From the NCBI RefSeq assembly GCF_014649875.1, contig NZ_BMTW01000011.1, positions 182,975 through 246,974 of the forward strand: 64,000 bases of DNA. The letters are read 5' to 3'. The notes under the pieces are model-generated. The model ran no database searches. It was not told where the DNA came from and was given only the letters and a program-made list of their open reading frames with translations. Shown here one piece after another: positions 1 through 8,276 of this stretch (the stretch's first letter is position 1; each line of letters starts with the position of its first letter). The DNA is from Streptomyces rubiginosohelvolus. Lineage in GTDB: Bacteria > Actinomycetota > Actinomycetes > Streptomycetales > Streptomycetaceae. The translations under genes were made by a program, and so were the position numbers.

Positions 1-233
1 CGCCGGAGAACCGGATCCTGACCGTGTTCCCCGACGGGCCGCAGCGGTACGTCGGCACTGTCTTCGACGACGCCTACTGCCGGGAGCACAGCCTGCTGGA
101 CCATCCGCCCGCCGAGGACCCCGACGAGATCACCCGGTCCGAGGACCGGGTCGTCACCCGCTGGACCCGATGCACCAACGTCACCGACCCCCTCGCCATC
201 GACGGGCAGCTGCTCGCCGAGGCCCGCCGATGA
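1..233 (+). CDS. PLP-dependent cysteine-synthase-family enzyme, C-terminal end only
   Basis: Only the last 76 codons are inside the window. The visible tail reads RILTVFPDGPQRYVGTVF followed by DDAYCREH, which I recognise from memory as the C-terminus of actinobacterial PLP-dependent cysteine synthase-like proteins, including the SbnA type that makes 2,3-diaminopropionate precursors. The lysine that binds PLP lies outside the window, so the catalytic class cannot be confirmed. The stop codon overlaps the start of the following MFS transporter (ATGA), so the two are translationally coupled. That pairing suggests a small biosynthesis and export unit, possibly for an amino-acid-derived metallophore; this last point is inference. 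Confidence 0.5.
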   Translation, partial: PENRILTVFPDGPQRYVGTVFDDAYCREHSLLDHPPAEDPDEITRSEDRVVTRWTRCTNVTDPLAIDGQLLAEARR

Positions 234-1492
234 GGGCGCTGTGGCGGCAGACCCGCACCTTCTCCGCCCCCACCCGGCTGCTGATGGCCAACCAGTTTGC
301 CATCAACCTCGCCTTCTACATGCTCATGCCCTACCTGGCCGCCCACCTCGCCGGTCCCCTAGGGCTGGCCGCCTGGGCCGTCGGGCTGGTCCTCGGGGTG
401 CGCAACTTCTCCCAGCAGGGCATGTTCCTCATCGGCGGGACCATCGCCGACCGGCTCGGCTACAAGGCGCCCATCATGGCCGGCTGCCTGCTGCGCACCG
501 CCGGGTTCGGACTGCTCGGCTGGGTCGACAGCCTGCCCGCGCTGATCGCCGCGTCCGCCGCCACCGGCTTCGCCGGCGCGCTGTTCAACCCGGCCGTACG
601 CGCCTATCTGGCTGCCGAGGCGGGAGAGCGCAGGGTGGACGCCTTCGCCACCTTCAACGTCTACTACCAGGCGGGCATGTTCCTGGGCCCCCTCGTCGGC
701 CTCGCCCTGCTCGCAGCCGATTTCCGGACCGTGTGCACGGCCGCCGCCGCGATCTTCGCCCTCCTCACCGCCCTGCAATGGCGCGCCCTGCCCGACCGCC
801 GTACCGCGCGTACGGATGACGTATCCGAGCCGGCCGAGAGCATTCTGGCGCAGTGGCGATCGGTGCTGGCGAACCGGCCGTTCCTGCTGTTCTCCGCAGC
901 CATGATCGGCTCGTACGTCCTCACCTTCCAGGTCTACCTCGCGCTTCCGCTCGCCGCCGGGGAATTCCTGGGACCGAACGCCACCGAGGTCACCAGCGGC
1001 CTGTTCGTCGTCTCCGCCGCGGTCGCCGTGGTCGGGCAACTCCGCCTGACGGCTTGGGCGAAGAAGCGCTGGAGCTCGCACCAGGCGCTGGCCGTCGGAC
1101 TCGCCCTCATGGGTCTGGCCTTCGTCCCTCTCGCCTTCACCTCTCACGACGCGCCCGCCATGGCCCTCACCGCCCTGGTGACCGCCGTGGTGCTTCTCGC
1201 CGTCGGCGGAGCGATCCTCTATCCCTTCGAGATGGAGACGGTGGTCGTCCTGTGCGACAACCGGCTGGTCGCCACCCACTACGGCCTCTACAACACCGTC
1301 TCCGGCCTCGGCATCACCCTGGGCAACCTGGCCGTCGGAGCCGTATGGGACTTCGCGCAGAGCCATCGGGCGGAGTGGCTGACGTGGGGAGCACTCGTCG
1401 CGACGGGACTCGCCTGCTCGGCATCGGTCATCGTCCTCGCCCGCACCGGAATCCTCACCAGGCGCCCGGCGCTTGAGGTCAGGCAGGCGTGA
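230..1492 (+). CDS. MFS transporter (420 aa)
   Basis: A polytopic membrane protein of 420 residues with about twelve hydrophobic segments. The loop after the second segment carries an MFS-type signature (GGTIADRLGYK, close to the G-x3-D-R-x-G-R-[KR] motif A). The start chosen is the ATG at 230, which overlaps the upstream stop codon; an upstream in-frame ATG at 170 would bury 20 residues in the preceding gene and give an arginine-rich, non-membrane N-terminus. Major facilitator proteins of this size are secondary transporters, often proton-coupled drug or siderophore exporters. The substrate cannot be read from sequence; coupling to a PLP enzyme suggests it exports that pathway's product. Its 3' end overlaps the convergent VOC gene by 14 bp. 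Confidence 0.85.
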   Translation: MRALWRQTRTFSAPTRLLMANQFAINLAFYMLMPYLAAHLAGPLGLAAWAVGLVLGVRNFSQQGMFLIGGTIADRLGYKAPIMAGCLLRTAGFGLLGWVDSLPALIAASAATGFAGALFNPAVRAYLAAEAGERRVDAFATFNVYYQAGMFLGPLVGLALLAADFRTVCTAAAAIFALLTALQWRALPDRRTARTDDVSEPAESILAQWRSVLANRPFLLFSAAMIGSYVLTFQVYLALPLAAGEFLGPNATEVTSGLFVVSAAVAVVGQLRLTAWAKKRWSSHQALAVGLALMGLAFVPLAFTSHDAPAMALTALVTAVVLLAVGGAILYPFEMETVVVLCDNRLVATHYGLYNTVSGLGITLGNLAVGAVWDFAQSHRAEWLTWGALVATGLACSASVIVLARTGILTRRPALEVRQA

Positions 1493-2216
1493 GCAGGCAG
1501 AACTCGTTGCCTTCCGGGTCGGCCAGGATGGTCCAGTGGATCGCGGACTGGTCGATACCGGGGTCGGTGGCGCCCAGGCAGCGCAGCCGGTCCGCCTCTG
1601 CCGCCGGGTCGTCACCGGGGTAGGGGCGGACGTCGAGGTGGACACGGTTCCACCCGCTCTTGGTGTCGGGCGTACGGAGGAACTCCAGGTAGGGGCCGAC
1701 GCCCTTGGCGGAGCGCATGGTCGCGCTGTCGTCGGTGACCTCGTGCAGCGTCCAGTCCATCGCCTCGCCCCAGAACCGGGCCATCTCCCGTGGATCGGTG
1801 CAGTCGACCACCACGGCGGCGATCGGCCCGGTGTCCCGGTAGACCTGGCGGGGCTCCAGGACGCAGAACTCGTTGCCCTCCGGGTCGGCCATCACCGTCC
1901 AGGGGACGTCGCCCTGCCCCACGTCGACGGGCGTGGCACCGAGGCTCTTCAGGCGTGCGACCAGCTCCTCCTGATGGGCCGTCGAGGTGGTGGCCAGGTC
2001 GAGGTGCACACGGTTCTTGACCGTTTTGGGTTCCGGTCGGGCGACGAGGTCGATGCAGACGGCCGCGGGGTCGGGGTAGGCGAAGCCCACGGGTTCGAGG
2101 TTGGTCACCCCGGGCCCCTCGCTGTCGATACCCCAGCCGAGCGCCTCCGCCCAGAACCGGCCGAGCGCGGCGTCGTCATGGGCCTTCATGCTGATCTGCA
2201 CGAGTCGTGTTGCCAT
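1479..2216 (-). CDS. VOC family (glyoxalase/bleomycin-resistance-like) two-domain protein
   Basis: A 245-residue protein built of two tandem vicinal-oxygen-chelate halves. Each half repeats the pattern ARFWGEA or GRFWAEA, then NRVHLDV or NRVHLDL, then ADPEGNEFC, which identifies the VOC fold with its internal duplication. The family includes glyoxalase I, dioxygenases and drug-binding resistance proteins; Streptomyces proteins of this exact type have no assigned substrate. The start at 2216 is supported by a TAGGAT -10 hexamer exactly seven bases upstream and no Shine-Dalgarno sequence, which suggests a leaderless transcript. That -10 overlaps the stop codon of the DinB gene upstream. Confidence 0.85.
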   Translation of the reverse strand: MATRLVQISMKAHDDAALGRFWAEALGWGIDSEGPGVTNLEPVGFAYPDPAAVCIDLVARPEPKTVKNRVHLDLATTSTAHQEELVARLKSLGATPVDVGQGDVPWTVMADPEGNEFCVLEPRQVYRDTGPIAAVVVDCTDPREMARFWGEAMDWTLHEVTDDSATMRSAKGVGPYLEFLRTPDTKSGWNRVHLDVRPYPGDDPAAEADRLRCLGATDPGIDQSAIHWTILADPEGNEFCLLTPA

Positions 2217-2223
2217 GCCGCAG

Positions 2224-2229
2224 ATCCTA
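2224..2229 (-). promoter_or_regulatory. Probable -10 hexamer (TAGGAT) for a leaderless VOC transcript
   Basis: Minus-strand TAGGAT lies seven bases before the ATG at 2216 and matches the Streptomyces housekeeping -10 consensus TAGNNT. No good -35 is visible 17-18 bp upstream. The hexamer overlaps the TAG stop codon of the DinB-family gene. Confidence 0.5.
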
Positions 2230-2841
2230 GAAGCCCGGCCGGCTCCCGGAGATCACTGAGGGAGCGGATGCCGCCGATGCGGCGGCGGCCCGCTCGATCT
2301 TCGCGCGGTACGCCGCGCGGGCTTCCTCGTCGATCGGCTTCTCGTGTTCGGGGCGCAGCCCGGTCCGGCCGTCGAGCCCCTCGCGCAGGATGTCGGCGTG
2401 CCCGGTGTGCCGGACGGTCTCGCCGAGGACGTGGACCATGACGGCGAACAGATTCGTTTCGGAGTGGGGGTCGGGCCACCACGGCACATGGCCGGGGGCG
2501 TCGAGGGGGAGCACGGCGATCGTCGCGTCCGCGTGGTCCCACGTGCGCCGGTAGAACCCGGTGATCCGGTCGCGGGTCTCGCCCTCGGCCGCCCACAGAT
2601 CGCTGCCGTCGTGGTCCTGCCACCGGGACAGTGGCTCCGGGGACGGGCGGCCGAAGACCTCGCCGAAGTACCTGGCCTCGACGGTGGCCACATGCTTGAC
2701 CAGGCCCAGGAGGTTGGTTCCGGTCGCCGTCAACGGCCGTCGGGCGTCGTACTCGGACAAGCCGTCGAGCTTCCAGAGAAGCGCCTCACGGTCCCGCCGC
2801 AGTCTCCCGTGCAGGGTGTCTTTCGCGAACTCGTCGATCAT
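2227..2841 (-). CDS. DinB family / DUF664 protein
   Basis: A 204-residue protein that starts MIDEFAKDTLHGRLRRDR. The features GLVKHVATVEARYFGEVFG, DRITGFYRRTW and MVHVLGETVRHTGHADILRE match the DUF664/DinB four-helix-bundle fold, with three metal-ligand-type histidines (in VKH, VHVLGE and GHAD). Members include thiol transferases for bacillithiol and mycothiol and uncharacterised damage-inducible proteins. Streptomyces homologues are annotated only at family level. The ATG at 2841 was chosen because the bundle begins there; an in-frame extension upstream has no family similarity. A TAGGCT hexamer eight bases before the ATG again suggests a leaderless or nearly leaderless transcript. Confidence 0.8.
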   Translation of the reverse strand: MIDEFAKDTLHGRLRRDREALLWKLDGLSEYDARRPLTATGTNLLGLVKHVATVEARYFGEVFGRPSPEPLSRWQDHDGSDLWAAEGETRDRITGFYRRTWDHADATIAVLPLDAPGHVPWWPDPHSETNLFAVMVHVLGETVRHTGHADILREGLDGRTGLRPEHEKPIDEEARAAYRAKIERAAAASAASAPSVISGSRPGF

Positions 2842-3064
2842 GCGGCATGAGCCTATAGCGGCTTGGGGGCGAGCGTTCCTGGGACGGTGTGCGAAGGAGT
2901 CGCAGCCAGTCCGCCCGCTCGGTGCGATATCGGCCGCTGTCGCCGTGCCGGTGAGCGGACAGGCGTTACGTGCCGGCGTCGAGGGGTACCCCTGTGCGTA
3001 CGAAACGACGTGAAGGAAGCAAAAGCGAAGAGAACGGCCGCGACGCACAAGGAACGAGGATCAC

Positions 3065-4045
3065 ATGCAGGTGGGCTACAAGCTGGCGGCGGAGGCGTTC
3101 GGCCCGGCAGAGCTGGTCAGGCAGGCCGTGCTCGCCGAGGAGGCGGGATTCGACTTCGTGGAGATCAGCGACCACTACCACCCCTGGCTCGACAACCAGG
3201 GGCACTCGCCGTTCGCCTGGACGGTGCTGGGAACCATCGCGGCCCGGACCTCGCACATCGGCCTGGCGACCGGGGTGACCTGTCCCACCGTCCGCTACCA
3301 CCCCGCAGTCATCGCTCAGGCTGCCGCGACCCTCGCCCTGCTCTCGGAAGGCCGCTTCGTCCTCGGCGTCGGCTCGGGGGAGCGGCTCAACGAACACGTC
3401 GTCGGCCCCGGCTTCCCCGACGCGGTCAAGCCCCGGCACGACCTGCTCAGGGAAGCGCTGGACATCATCCGGCTGCTGTGGAGCGGGGGGTACCAGTCCT
3501 ACGAGGGCAAGCATCTGCGGCTCCAGGACGCCCGGGTCTTCGACCTCCCCGACGAGCTGCCACTGATCGCGGTGGCCGCCAGCGGCCCGGAATCGACCCG
3601 GATCGCCGCCGAACTGGGCGACGGCCTTTTCGCCACGGAGGACAAGATGAGCATCGTCCGGCACTACCGCGACGCAGGCGGCACCGGTCCGTGCTACGGG
3701 GAGGTCCCGATGGCCTGGGCCCCCGACGCGCACACCGCCGCACGGGCCGCGCTCGAGACCTCGCGCTGGGCGCTGACCGGCTGGAAGGTGATGAGCGAGC
3801 TGCCCAACCCGGTCAATTTCGACGCCGCGACCGCCACGGTCCGCGAGGAGGACATCCTGGAGAAGTTCGCCTGCGGAGCGGATCCCGGACGGTACGTCGA
3901 GGTGGCTCAGCGGTACGTCGACGCGGGCTTCGACCGGCTGGTCATGCAGAACGCCGGCCCCGACCCCGACGGCTTCATCGACTTCTACCGCAGCGAACTC
4001 GACGGACGTATCCGACAGCTCGAACCGAACCGTCCGCGAGCCTGA
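3065..4045 (+). CDS. LLM class F420-dependent oxidoreductase (FGD-like, TIGR03557 type)
   Basis: A 326-residue protein starting MQVGYKLAAEAFGPAELVRQ with a GAGGAT ribosome-binding region just before the ATG. It has the luciferase-like TIM-barrel pattern: EISDHYHPW near residue 38, ATGVTCPTVRYHPAVIAQA, GRFVLGVGSGERLNEH and VAASGPESTRIAAELGDG. The SDHYHPW and GSGERLNEH segments are typical of the F420-dependent glucose-6-phosphate-dehydrogenase-like subfamily. Such enzymes use cofactor F420 for hydride transfer; the substrate is unknown for most members. It stands alone, followed at once by decayed gene fragments. Confidence 0.85.
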   Translation: MQVGYKLAAEAFGPAELVRQAVLAEEAGFDFVEISDHYHPWLDNQGHSPFAWTVLGTIAARTSHIGLATGVTCPTVRYHPAVIAQAAATLALLSEGRFVLGVGSGERLNEHVVGPGFPDAVKPRHDLLREALDIIRLLWSGGYQSYEGKHLRLQDARVFDLPDELPLIAVAASGPESTRIAAELGDGLFATEDKMSIVRHYRDAGGTGPCYGEVPMAWAPDAHTAARAALETSRWALTGWKVMSELPNPVNFDAATATVREEDILEKFACGADPGRYVEVAQRYVDAGFDRLVMQNAGPDPDGFIDFYRSELDGRIRQLEPNRPRA

Positions 4046-4067
4046 AGGCGTTCGGGGGCCCAGGCGA

Positions 4068-4197
4068 CGAGGCGACGAGTCCTCGATCACCTACAGGGTG
4101 CGGCTGGGGCCCAAGGCGTTCACCGGCCGCACGGTGGTGCGGCGCATCGAGAGGCCCCGGACGCTGGAGCTGGAGGCCGAGGCCGGCTCCTGGACGA
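4068..4197 (+). pseudogene. SRPBCC-family protein remnant
   Basis: Reading in the frame starting at 4080 gives SSITYRVRLGPKAFTGR followed by TVVRRIERPRTLELEAEAG. I recognise this as the middle of a Streptomyces SRPBCC (START/Bet v1-like) protein. It has no start codon or ribosome-binding site and breaks off after about 40 residues. The next recognisable protein sequence continues in a different frame, so this is a fragment and not a gene. Confidence 0.6.
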
Positions 4198-4198
4198 C

Positions 4199-4770
4199 AT
4201 GCGCCGGTTCTCGTGGGACTTCGCCACCTTGAAGGTGGACTGGGTGCTCAACGGCCCTGTCCCGTGGAGCAGCGCCGCTGCGGCCTCCGCGGGGACGGTC
4301 CACCTGGCGGAAAGCGTCGACGAACTCACCCGGTGCGCGTCCCGGATCGCCCGAGGCCTGGTCCCGGACCGCCCGTTCCTGCTGATGGGGCAGATGACCA
4401 AGGCCGACACCACCCGGTCCCCGCTGGACACCGAATCAGCCCGGGCCTACACCCATGTGCCCCACACGGTGAAGGCGGATGCGGGCGCGGACGGGCTGAC
4501 CGGTCGGTGGGGCGCCGGGGAACAGCAGCGGATGGCCGACCGGATGGAGGCGCGGCGAGCGGTACGCCCGGGCTTCCGCAGCCGGATCCGGGCCGCCCCG
4601 AAACGCCCCGTGAAGGGGCTGTATCCGGCATCCGCGTCCGCACATCCCGGCGGCGGGGTGCACGGCGCTCCGGGCGCCGACGCCGCCCGCGCCGCCATCC
4701 GCTCCACACGCGGCACCACGGCCACGGCCGCTCTCTTTGCCGTCCAGCGACTGCTGGCCCACCGGGGCCG
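4199..4770 (+). pseudogene. Phytoene-desaturase-like NAD(P)/FAD oxidoreductase remnant
   Basis: This frame encodes a stretch with clear similarity to the C-terminal half of actinobacterial FAD-dependent, CrtI-like oxidoreductases: FATLKVDWVLNGPVPW, then ESVDELTRCASRIARG, PDRPFLLMGQMT, then VKGLYPASASAHPGGGVHGA and PGADAARAA. The N-terminal FAD-binding GxGxxG region is absent. The segment between the PGFRSRI motif and VKGLYP is much shorter than I expect for the family, indicating an internal deletion. The 5' edge abuts the SRPBCC remnant in another frame. In other Streptomyces an SRPBCC gene next to such an oxidoreductase is common, so the two probably decayed together from an intact pair. 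Confidence 0.65.
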
Positions 4771-4922
4771 GACCGGCGACGTCGCCCGCGTACGAGGTGA
4801 GGGTCCTCGACCTGCCGGACACATCCGTGCGGCCGGCCTCCCGGCCCGGTCGTCGCCACGGTTCCTTCCCACGCTCGGGCCCGGGACCGGGCGCGGAGCC
4901 GCGGGCCGCGTGAGGGCTCGGG

Positions 4923-5861
4923 CTACGGCTCGGCTGAAGGGGAGGACCGGGAGACCCGGTAGGAGTTCCAGTCGGCCTGTCCTCCGGCTCCCAGGACCTC
5001 AGCCGGTGCGGACAGCGTTTCGCGGTGGTGGCTGTGCAGTTCGCGGCGGGTGATCCGGGCGACGAGCGCCGGGAACAGGGGGCGCAGAGGCTGACACCAG
5101 CGGAGCCAGGGCGGGGAGTAGATGTGGGCGGCGCGCCGGGTGATGCCTCGGGTGAGCCATTGGGCGACCCGGGCGGGGGAGTGGACGCGGCGGGCCGGGC
5201 GGGGCTGGTTGCGGCGCAGCGCTTCGAGGACGGGGTGATCGTCGATGCCGGTGAGCATATCGGTGCCGGTCCAGTGCAGGTACGCGATGCCGACCTGGAC
5301 GCCGTCCGGTTCGACCTCGCCGCGCAGAGCGAGGGCGAACGACTCCGCCCCGGCCTTGGAGGCGCAGTAGGCGCTCATCATGGGCGCGGCGCCGAACGCG
5401 GCGGTGGACGCGATTTGGAGGAAGTATCCGCGGGTGGCGGTGAGTTGGGGCAGGAATGCGCGGGCGGTGTTCGCCGAACCGATGAGGTTGACGTCGATGA
5501 CCCGCTGCCAGAGTTCGGCGGCGGTACGGCCGAAGGGGCCGCTCACCGCGATGCCCGCGTTCGCCACGACCACCGACGCGGGCCCGAGTTCGGCTTCCAC
5601 CCGGCGCGCCGCGTCCGCCAGCGCGTCGCGGTCGGTGACATCGCACTCGACACAGATGCTCGGGCCGGCGAGGGACGCCGCCGCTTCCTGCAGGGTGGCC
5701 TTCTCCCGCCCCAGCAGCGCGACGTGCATCCCGGCCCCGGAAAGGCTGTGGGCGAGCGCTTCACCGACGCCGCGAGCAGCGCCGGTGACGACCGCGACCC
5801 GCCCGTGCAGTGGACGGGTGGGTCCACGGCTGATCCCGCGCCCGCTCGGGCTGTCGTGCAT
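4923..5861 (-). CDS. SDR family oxidoreductase
   Basis: A 312-residue short-chain dehydrogenase/reductase. The nucleotide-binding motif VVTGAARGVGEALAHSL starts near residue 24. It is followed by the NAG motif (VVANAGIAVSG), the catalytic serine region (LQIASTAAFG) and the Y-x3-K motif in SAYCASKAG. This is the complete classical SDR set. A perfect GGAGGA Shine-Dalgarno sequence precedes the ATG at 5861. A C-terminal extension of about 50 residues after the fold (IYSPPWLRWCQPLRPLF) is typical of the larger membrane-associated SDRs. It is transcribed away from the carotenoid genes and toward the pseudogene pair; whether it belongs to either pathway is unknown. Confidence 0.85.
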   Translation of the reverse strand: MHDSPSGRGISRGPTRPLHGRVAVVTGAARGVGEALAHSLSGAGMHVALLGREKATLQEAAASLAGPSICVECDVTDRDALADAARRVEAELGPASVVVANAGIAVSGPFGRTAAELWQRVIDVNLIGSANTARAFLPQLTATRGYFLQIASTAAFGAAPMMSAYCASKAGAESFALALRGEVEPDGVQVGIAYLHWTGTDMLTGIDDHPVLEALRRNQPRPARRVHSPARVAQWLTRGITRRAAHIYSPPWLRWCQPLRPLFPALVARITRRELHSHHRETLSAPAEVLGAGGQADWNSYRVSRSSPSAEP

Positions 5862-6315
5862 CGTTCCTCCTCGGTCGTCGCGCTCGCCGCTGTGAGCCCG
5901 GCTGCCCCCGCACCACCGTCACGCCACGAGTCGGCCCCCGCAACCGGGCCCGGTCGGTGGCAGTCGGCGGGCGAGGACGCACGGGACCGGAGCGGAGGGG
6001 AGCAGACGCGGCAACGGCAGGTTTGACGGGCCGGTGAGCGGTCACCCGTGCGCGGACCGCAACGTCGGGCACAGCAGGGTGTGGGTGTCATGGGCGCCGA
6101 TGAGAAGGTTCGGGCCAAGGCCCGGCCGTGCCGCACGCGCGGAGCGGCCGGGCAGACCCTACCGCCACTCAGGTGTGCGAGGCCGATCAGGCCGGGTCCG
6201 GCAGTGGACAGCGGGATACGGTCGCCTGGCACGTACCCCGCGTGCTGCTTCGTCCGGAGGGCATCGACTTCTCTCCCGCCGCCGGGGTCCGTACACGTCC
6301 GACCGAGAGGGAACC
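5862..6315. other. Divergent intergenic region between the SDR gene and crtY
   Basis: This 454-bp stretch lies between two divergently transcribed genes and should hold the promoters of both. I found no convincing protein-coding sequence. Open frames on both strands are arginine/proline-rich shadows. A short inverted repeat (GGTGA-N4-TCACC, near 6031-6044) is too small to call an operator. No copy of the palindrome found before crtE was seen here. Confidence 0.4.
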
Positions 6316-7551
6316 GTGCCAGCCGACTTCGATGTGGTCATCGTGGGAGCCGGAGCGGCCGGGCTGAGCCTGGCGTACCGTCTCTGCGCGCCGGACAGCC
6401 CCGTAGCGCTGTCGGTCGCCCTCGTCGATGCCCCGCCGGGACCGCTGAGGGCGCCCCCGCGGACCTGGTGCTTCTGGGAGCCGCCGGGCGGGGCCTACGA
6501 TTCGATCCTGGCCGCCTCGTGGTCCCGGTTGCGGGTCAGGGCGGCAGACGGGGTTCCCACGGTCACCCGGCTTTCCCGGCTGCGCTACAAGATGGTGCGG
6601 TCGGACGCCTTCGAGGCACTGGTCGGACAACGGTTGTCCCGTACACCGACCCTGGTCAGGATCGAGGCGACCGTGAGCGGCGTACGTGATGGTGCGTCCG
6701 GCGGCGAGGTCCTCACTCAGGGCGACCATGGCGAACGCGTCCTCCTGCGGGGCCGTCTCGTCTTCGACTCCCGACCGCCGCGCCGTCTGCCGCCTGCCCG
6801 CACCACCCTGCTCCAGCACTTCGGTGGCTGGTTCGTCCACGCAGATCGTGCCGTGTTCGACCCGACGACCGCGGACCTGATGGATTTCCGTACACCGCAG
6901 CCCGCCCACGGGCTCTCGTTCGGCTATGTCCTGCCGCTGGACCCGCACACGGCGCTGGTCGAGTACACCGAGTTCTCCCCCCTCGCCCTGGACGCCGACG
7001 GCTACCGGCGAGCTCTGCGCCACTACACCGACCACGTCCTGGGGCTGGGGCCTTTCCGGATCACGGCCCAGGAGCACGGGGTGATCCCCATGACGGACGG
7101 TCGCTTCCCGCGCCGCGAGGGGCGGTCGGTGTACCACATCGGCACCGCCGGAGGTGCCACCCGCCCCTCCACCGGTTACACGTTCGCCGCCGTGCAGCGG
7201 CAGAGCCGGGCCATCGCTGCCCGACTGCGAGCCGGACGACCGCTGCGCGTGCCTGCGCCGTACGGACGACGGGCGCGGATGATGGACGCGGTCATGCTAC
7301 GAGCCCTGGACAGTGGCCGCGTGGACGGCGCCGACTTCTTCGGCCGCCTCTTCCGCGGCGTTCCCGGCGAGCGGCTCCTGGGCTTCATGGACGGCAGTTC
7401 GCGGATGCACGAGGACCTGCTCATGGGCCTGCGCACACCCGTCGTCCCCATGCTGCGAACCGTCGTCGAGCTTCCGTTCAGGCCCCGGCGCGAGCGCCCC
7501 CCGGCCCTCGTTCCCCCCGCACCGACCGACCACGAAGAGAGCACCTCATGA
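6316..7551 (+). CDS. crtY: Lycopene cyclase CrtY
   Basis: A 411-residue flavoprotein. The start chosen is the GTG at 6316 (GAGAGGGAACC upstream), which puts the FAD-binding motif VVIVGAGAAGLSLAYRL at residue 7. Family features are RTWCFWEPP, FDSRPPRRLP, QHFGGWFVHADR, MDFRTPQ and the C-terminal GTAGGATRPSTGYTF typical of bacterial CrtY/CrtL lycopene cyclases. It converts lycopene to beta-carotene by closing the two beta-rings. It is the first gene of a plus-strand operon with crtT and crtU, joined by a 4-bp ATGA overlap at 7548-7551. Confidence 0.93.
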   Translation: MPADFDVVIVGAGAAGLSLAYRLCAPDSPVALSVALVDAPPGPLRAPPRTWCFWEPPGGAYDSILAASWSRLRVRAADGVPTVTRLSRLRYKMVRSDAFEALVGQRLSRTPTLVRIEATVSGVRDGASGGEVLTQGDHGERVLLRGRLVFDSRPPRRLPPARTTLLQHFGGWFVHADRAVFDPTTADLMDFRTPQPAHGLSFGYVLPLDPHTALVEYTEFSPLALDADGYRRALRHYTDHVLGLGPFRITAQEHGVIPMTDGRFPRREGRSVYHIGTAGGATRPSTGYTFAAVQRQSRAIAARLRAGRPLRVPAPYGRRARMMDAVMLRALDSGRVDGADFFGRLFRGVPGERLLGFMDGSSRMHEDLLMGLRTPVVPMLRTVVELPFRPRRERPPALVPPAPTDHEESTS

Positions 7552-8276
7552 CCCTGCTGCGCGGTGACGCTCTGTCAGCGGCTTTCGACCACGGCTCCGT
7601 CGCCTATGACCGGCTCGTCGCGGCCAGCCCCGGTTACCACGCGCACCTGCGCCGCTCCGCACGCCGACTACGCCTTCCGGAAGGGGGGCGCGGGCTGCGC
7701 GTGCTCGACCTGGGATGCGGCACGGGCGCCTCCACGGCGGCGCTCCTCGCCGCCGCCCCGCACGCCCGGATCACCGGAGTCGACGCGTCCGCGGGCATGC
7801 TGGACCGTGCCATGAGCAAAAGCTGGCCGCCCGGCGTCGACTTCGTGCACGCCCCCGTCGAGGAGCTGGCCGGCCGGTGGCGGCCCGGCTCCTTCGACGC
7901 GGTGTTCGCCGGCTACCTCTTCCGCAACCTCGACGACCCCGACAGCGCGCTCGCCCTGGTCCGTGACCTGCTCGCCCCGGACGGCCGCCTCGCCGTCCAC
8001 GAGTACACGCTCGGCGGTTCACCCGTTCACCGTGCCGTCTGGAACGCCGTCTGCTCGGTGATCATCCAGCCCGCCGGACGGCTCGCCGGTGACCCCGAGC
8101 TCTACCGTCACCTCCGCGACAGCGTCGCCCGGTTCGACGCGGCTCCCGCGTTCGCCCGGCGATTGCGCCGGGCGGGCTTCGCCGGCGTACGCGTCCTGCC
8201 GCTGCCCGGCTGGCAGACCGGGATCACCCATACCTTCGTGGCCCGTTCCACCCCCGGCGCGAGGGAGCGGTCATGA
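7548..8276 (+). CDS. crtT: SAM-dependent methyltransferase CrtT
   Basis: A 242-residue class I methyltransferase with SAM motif I (VLDLGCGTGAS, near residue 52) and the usual downstream acidic loop (ITGVDASAGML). It lies between the lycopene cyclase and the carotene desaturase with 4-bp overlaps on both sides, the same crtY-crtT-crtU order known from Streptomyces isorenieratene clusters. The exact role of CrtT in that pathway is not settled, since the aromatic-ring methyl shift is assigned to CrtU. The sequence is also compatible with a ubiquinone/menaquinone-type methyltransferase, so the assignment rests on context. Confidence 0.85.
   Translation: MTLLRGDALSAAFDHGSVAYDRLVAASPGYHAHLRRSARRLRLPEGGRGLRVLDLGCGTGASTAALLAAAPHARITGVDASAGMLDRAMSKSWPPGVDFVHAPVEELAGRWRPGSFDAVFAGYLFRNLDDPDSALALVRDLLAPDGRLAVHEYTLGGSPVHRAVWNAVCSVIIQPAGRLAGDPELYRHLRDSVARFDAAPAFARRLRRAGFAGVRVLPLPGWQTGITHTFVARSTPGARERS

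Noticed and set aside
4199..5053. Treating the open frame as an intact 284-residue gene
   Set aside because: Only its first two thirds match a known family, the FAD domain is missing, there is an internal deletion, and the frame runs into arginine-rich shadow sequence.
5862..6315. Minus- and plus-strand open frames in the SDR-crtY gap
   Set aside because: Arginine/proline-rich translations without recognisable motifs; more likely promoter region.
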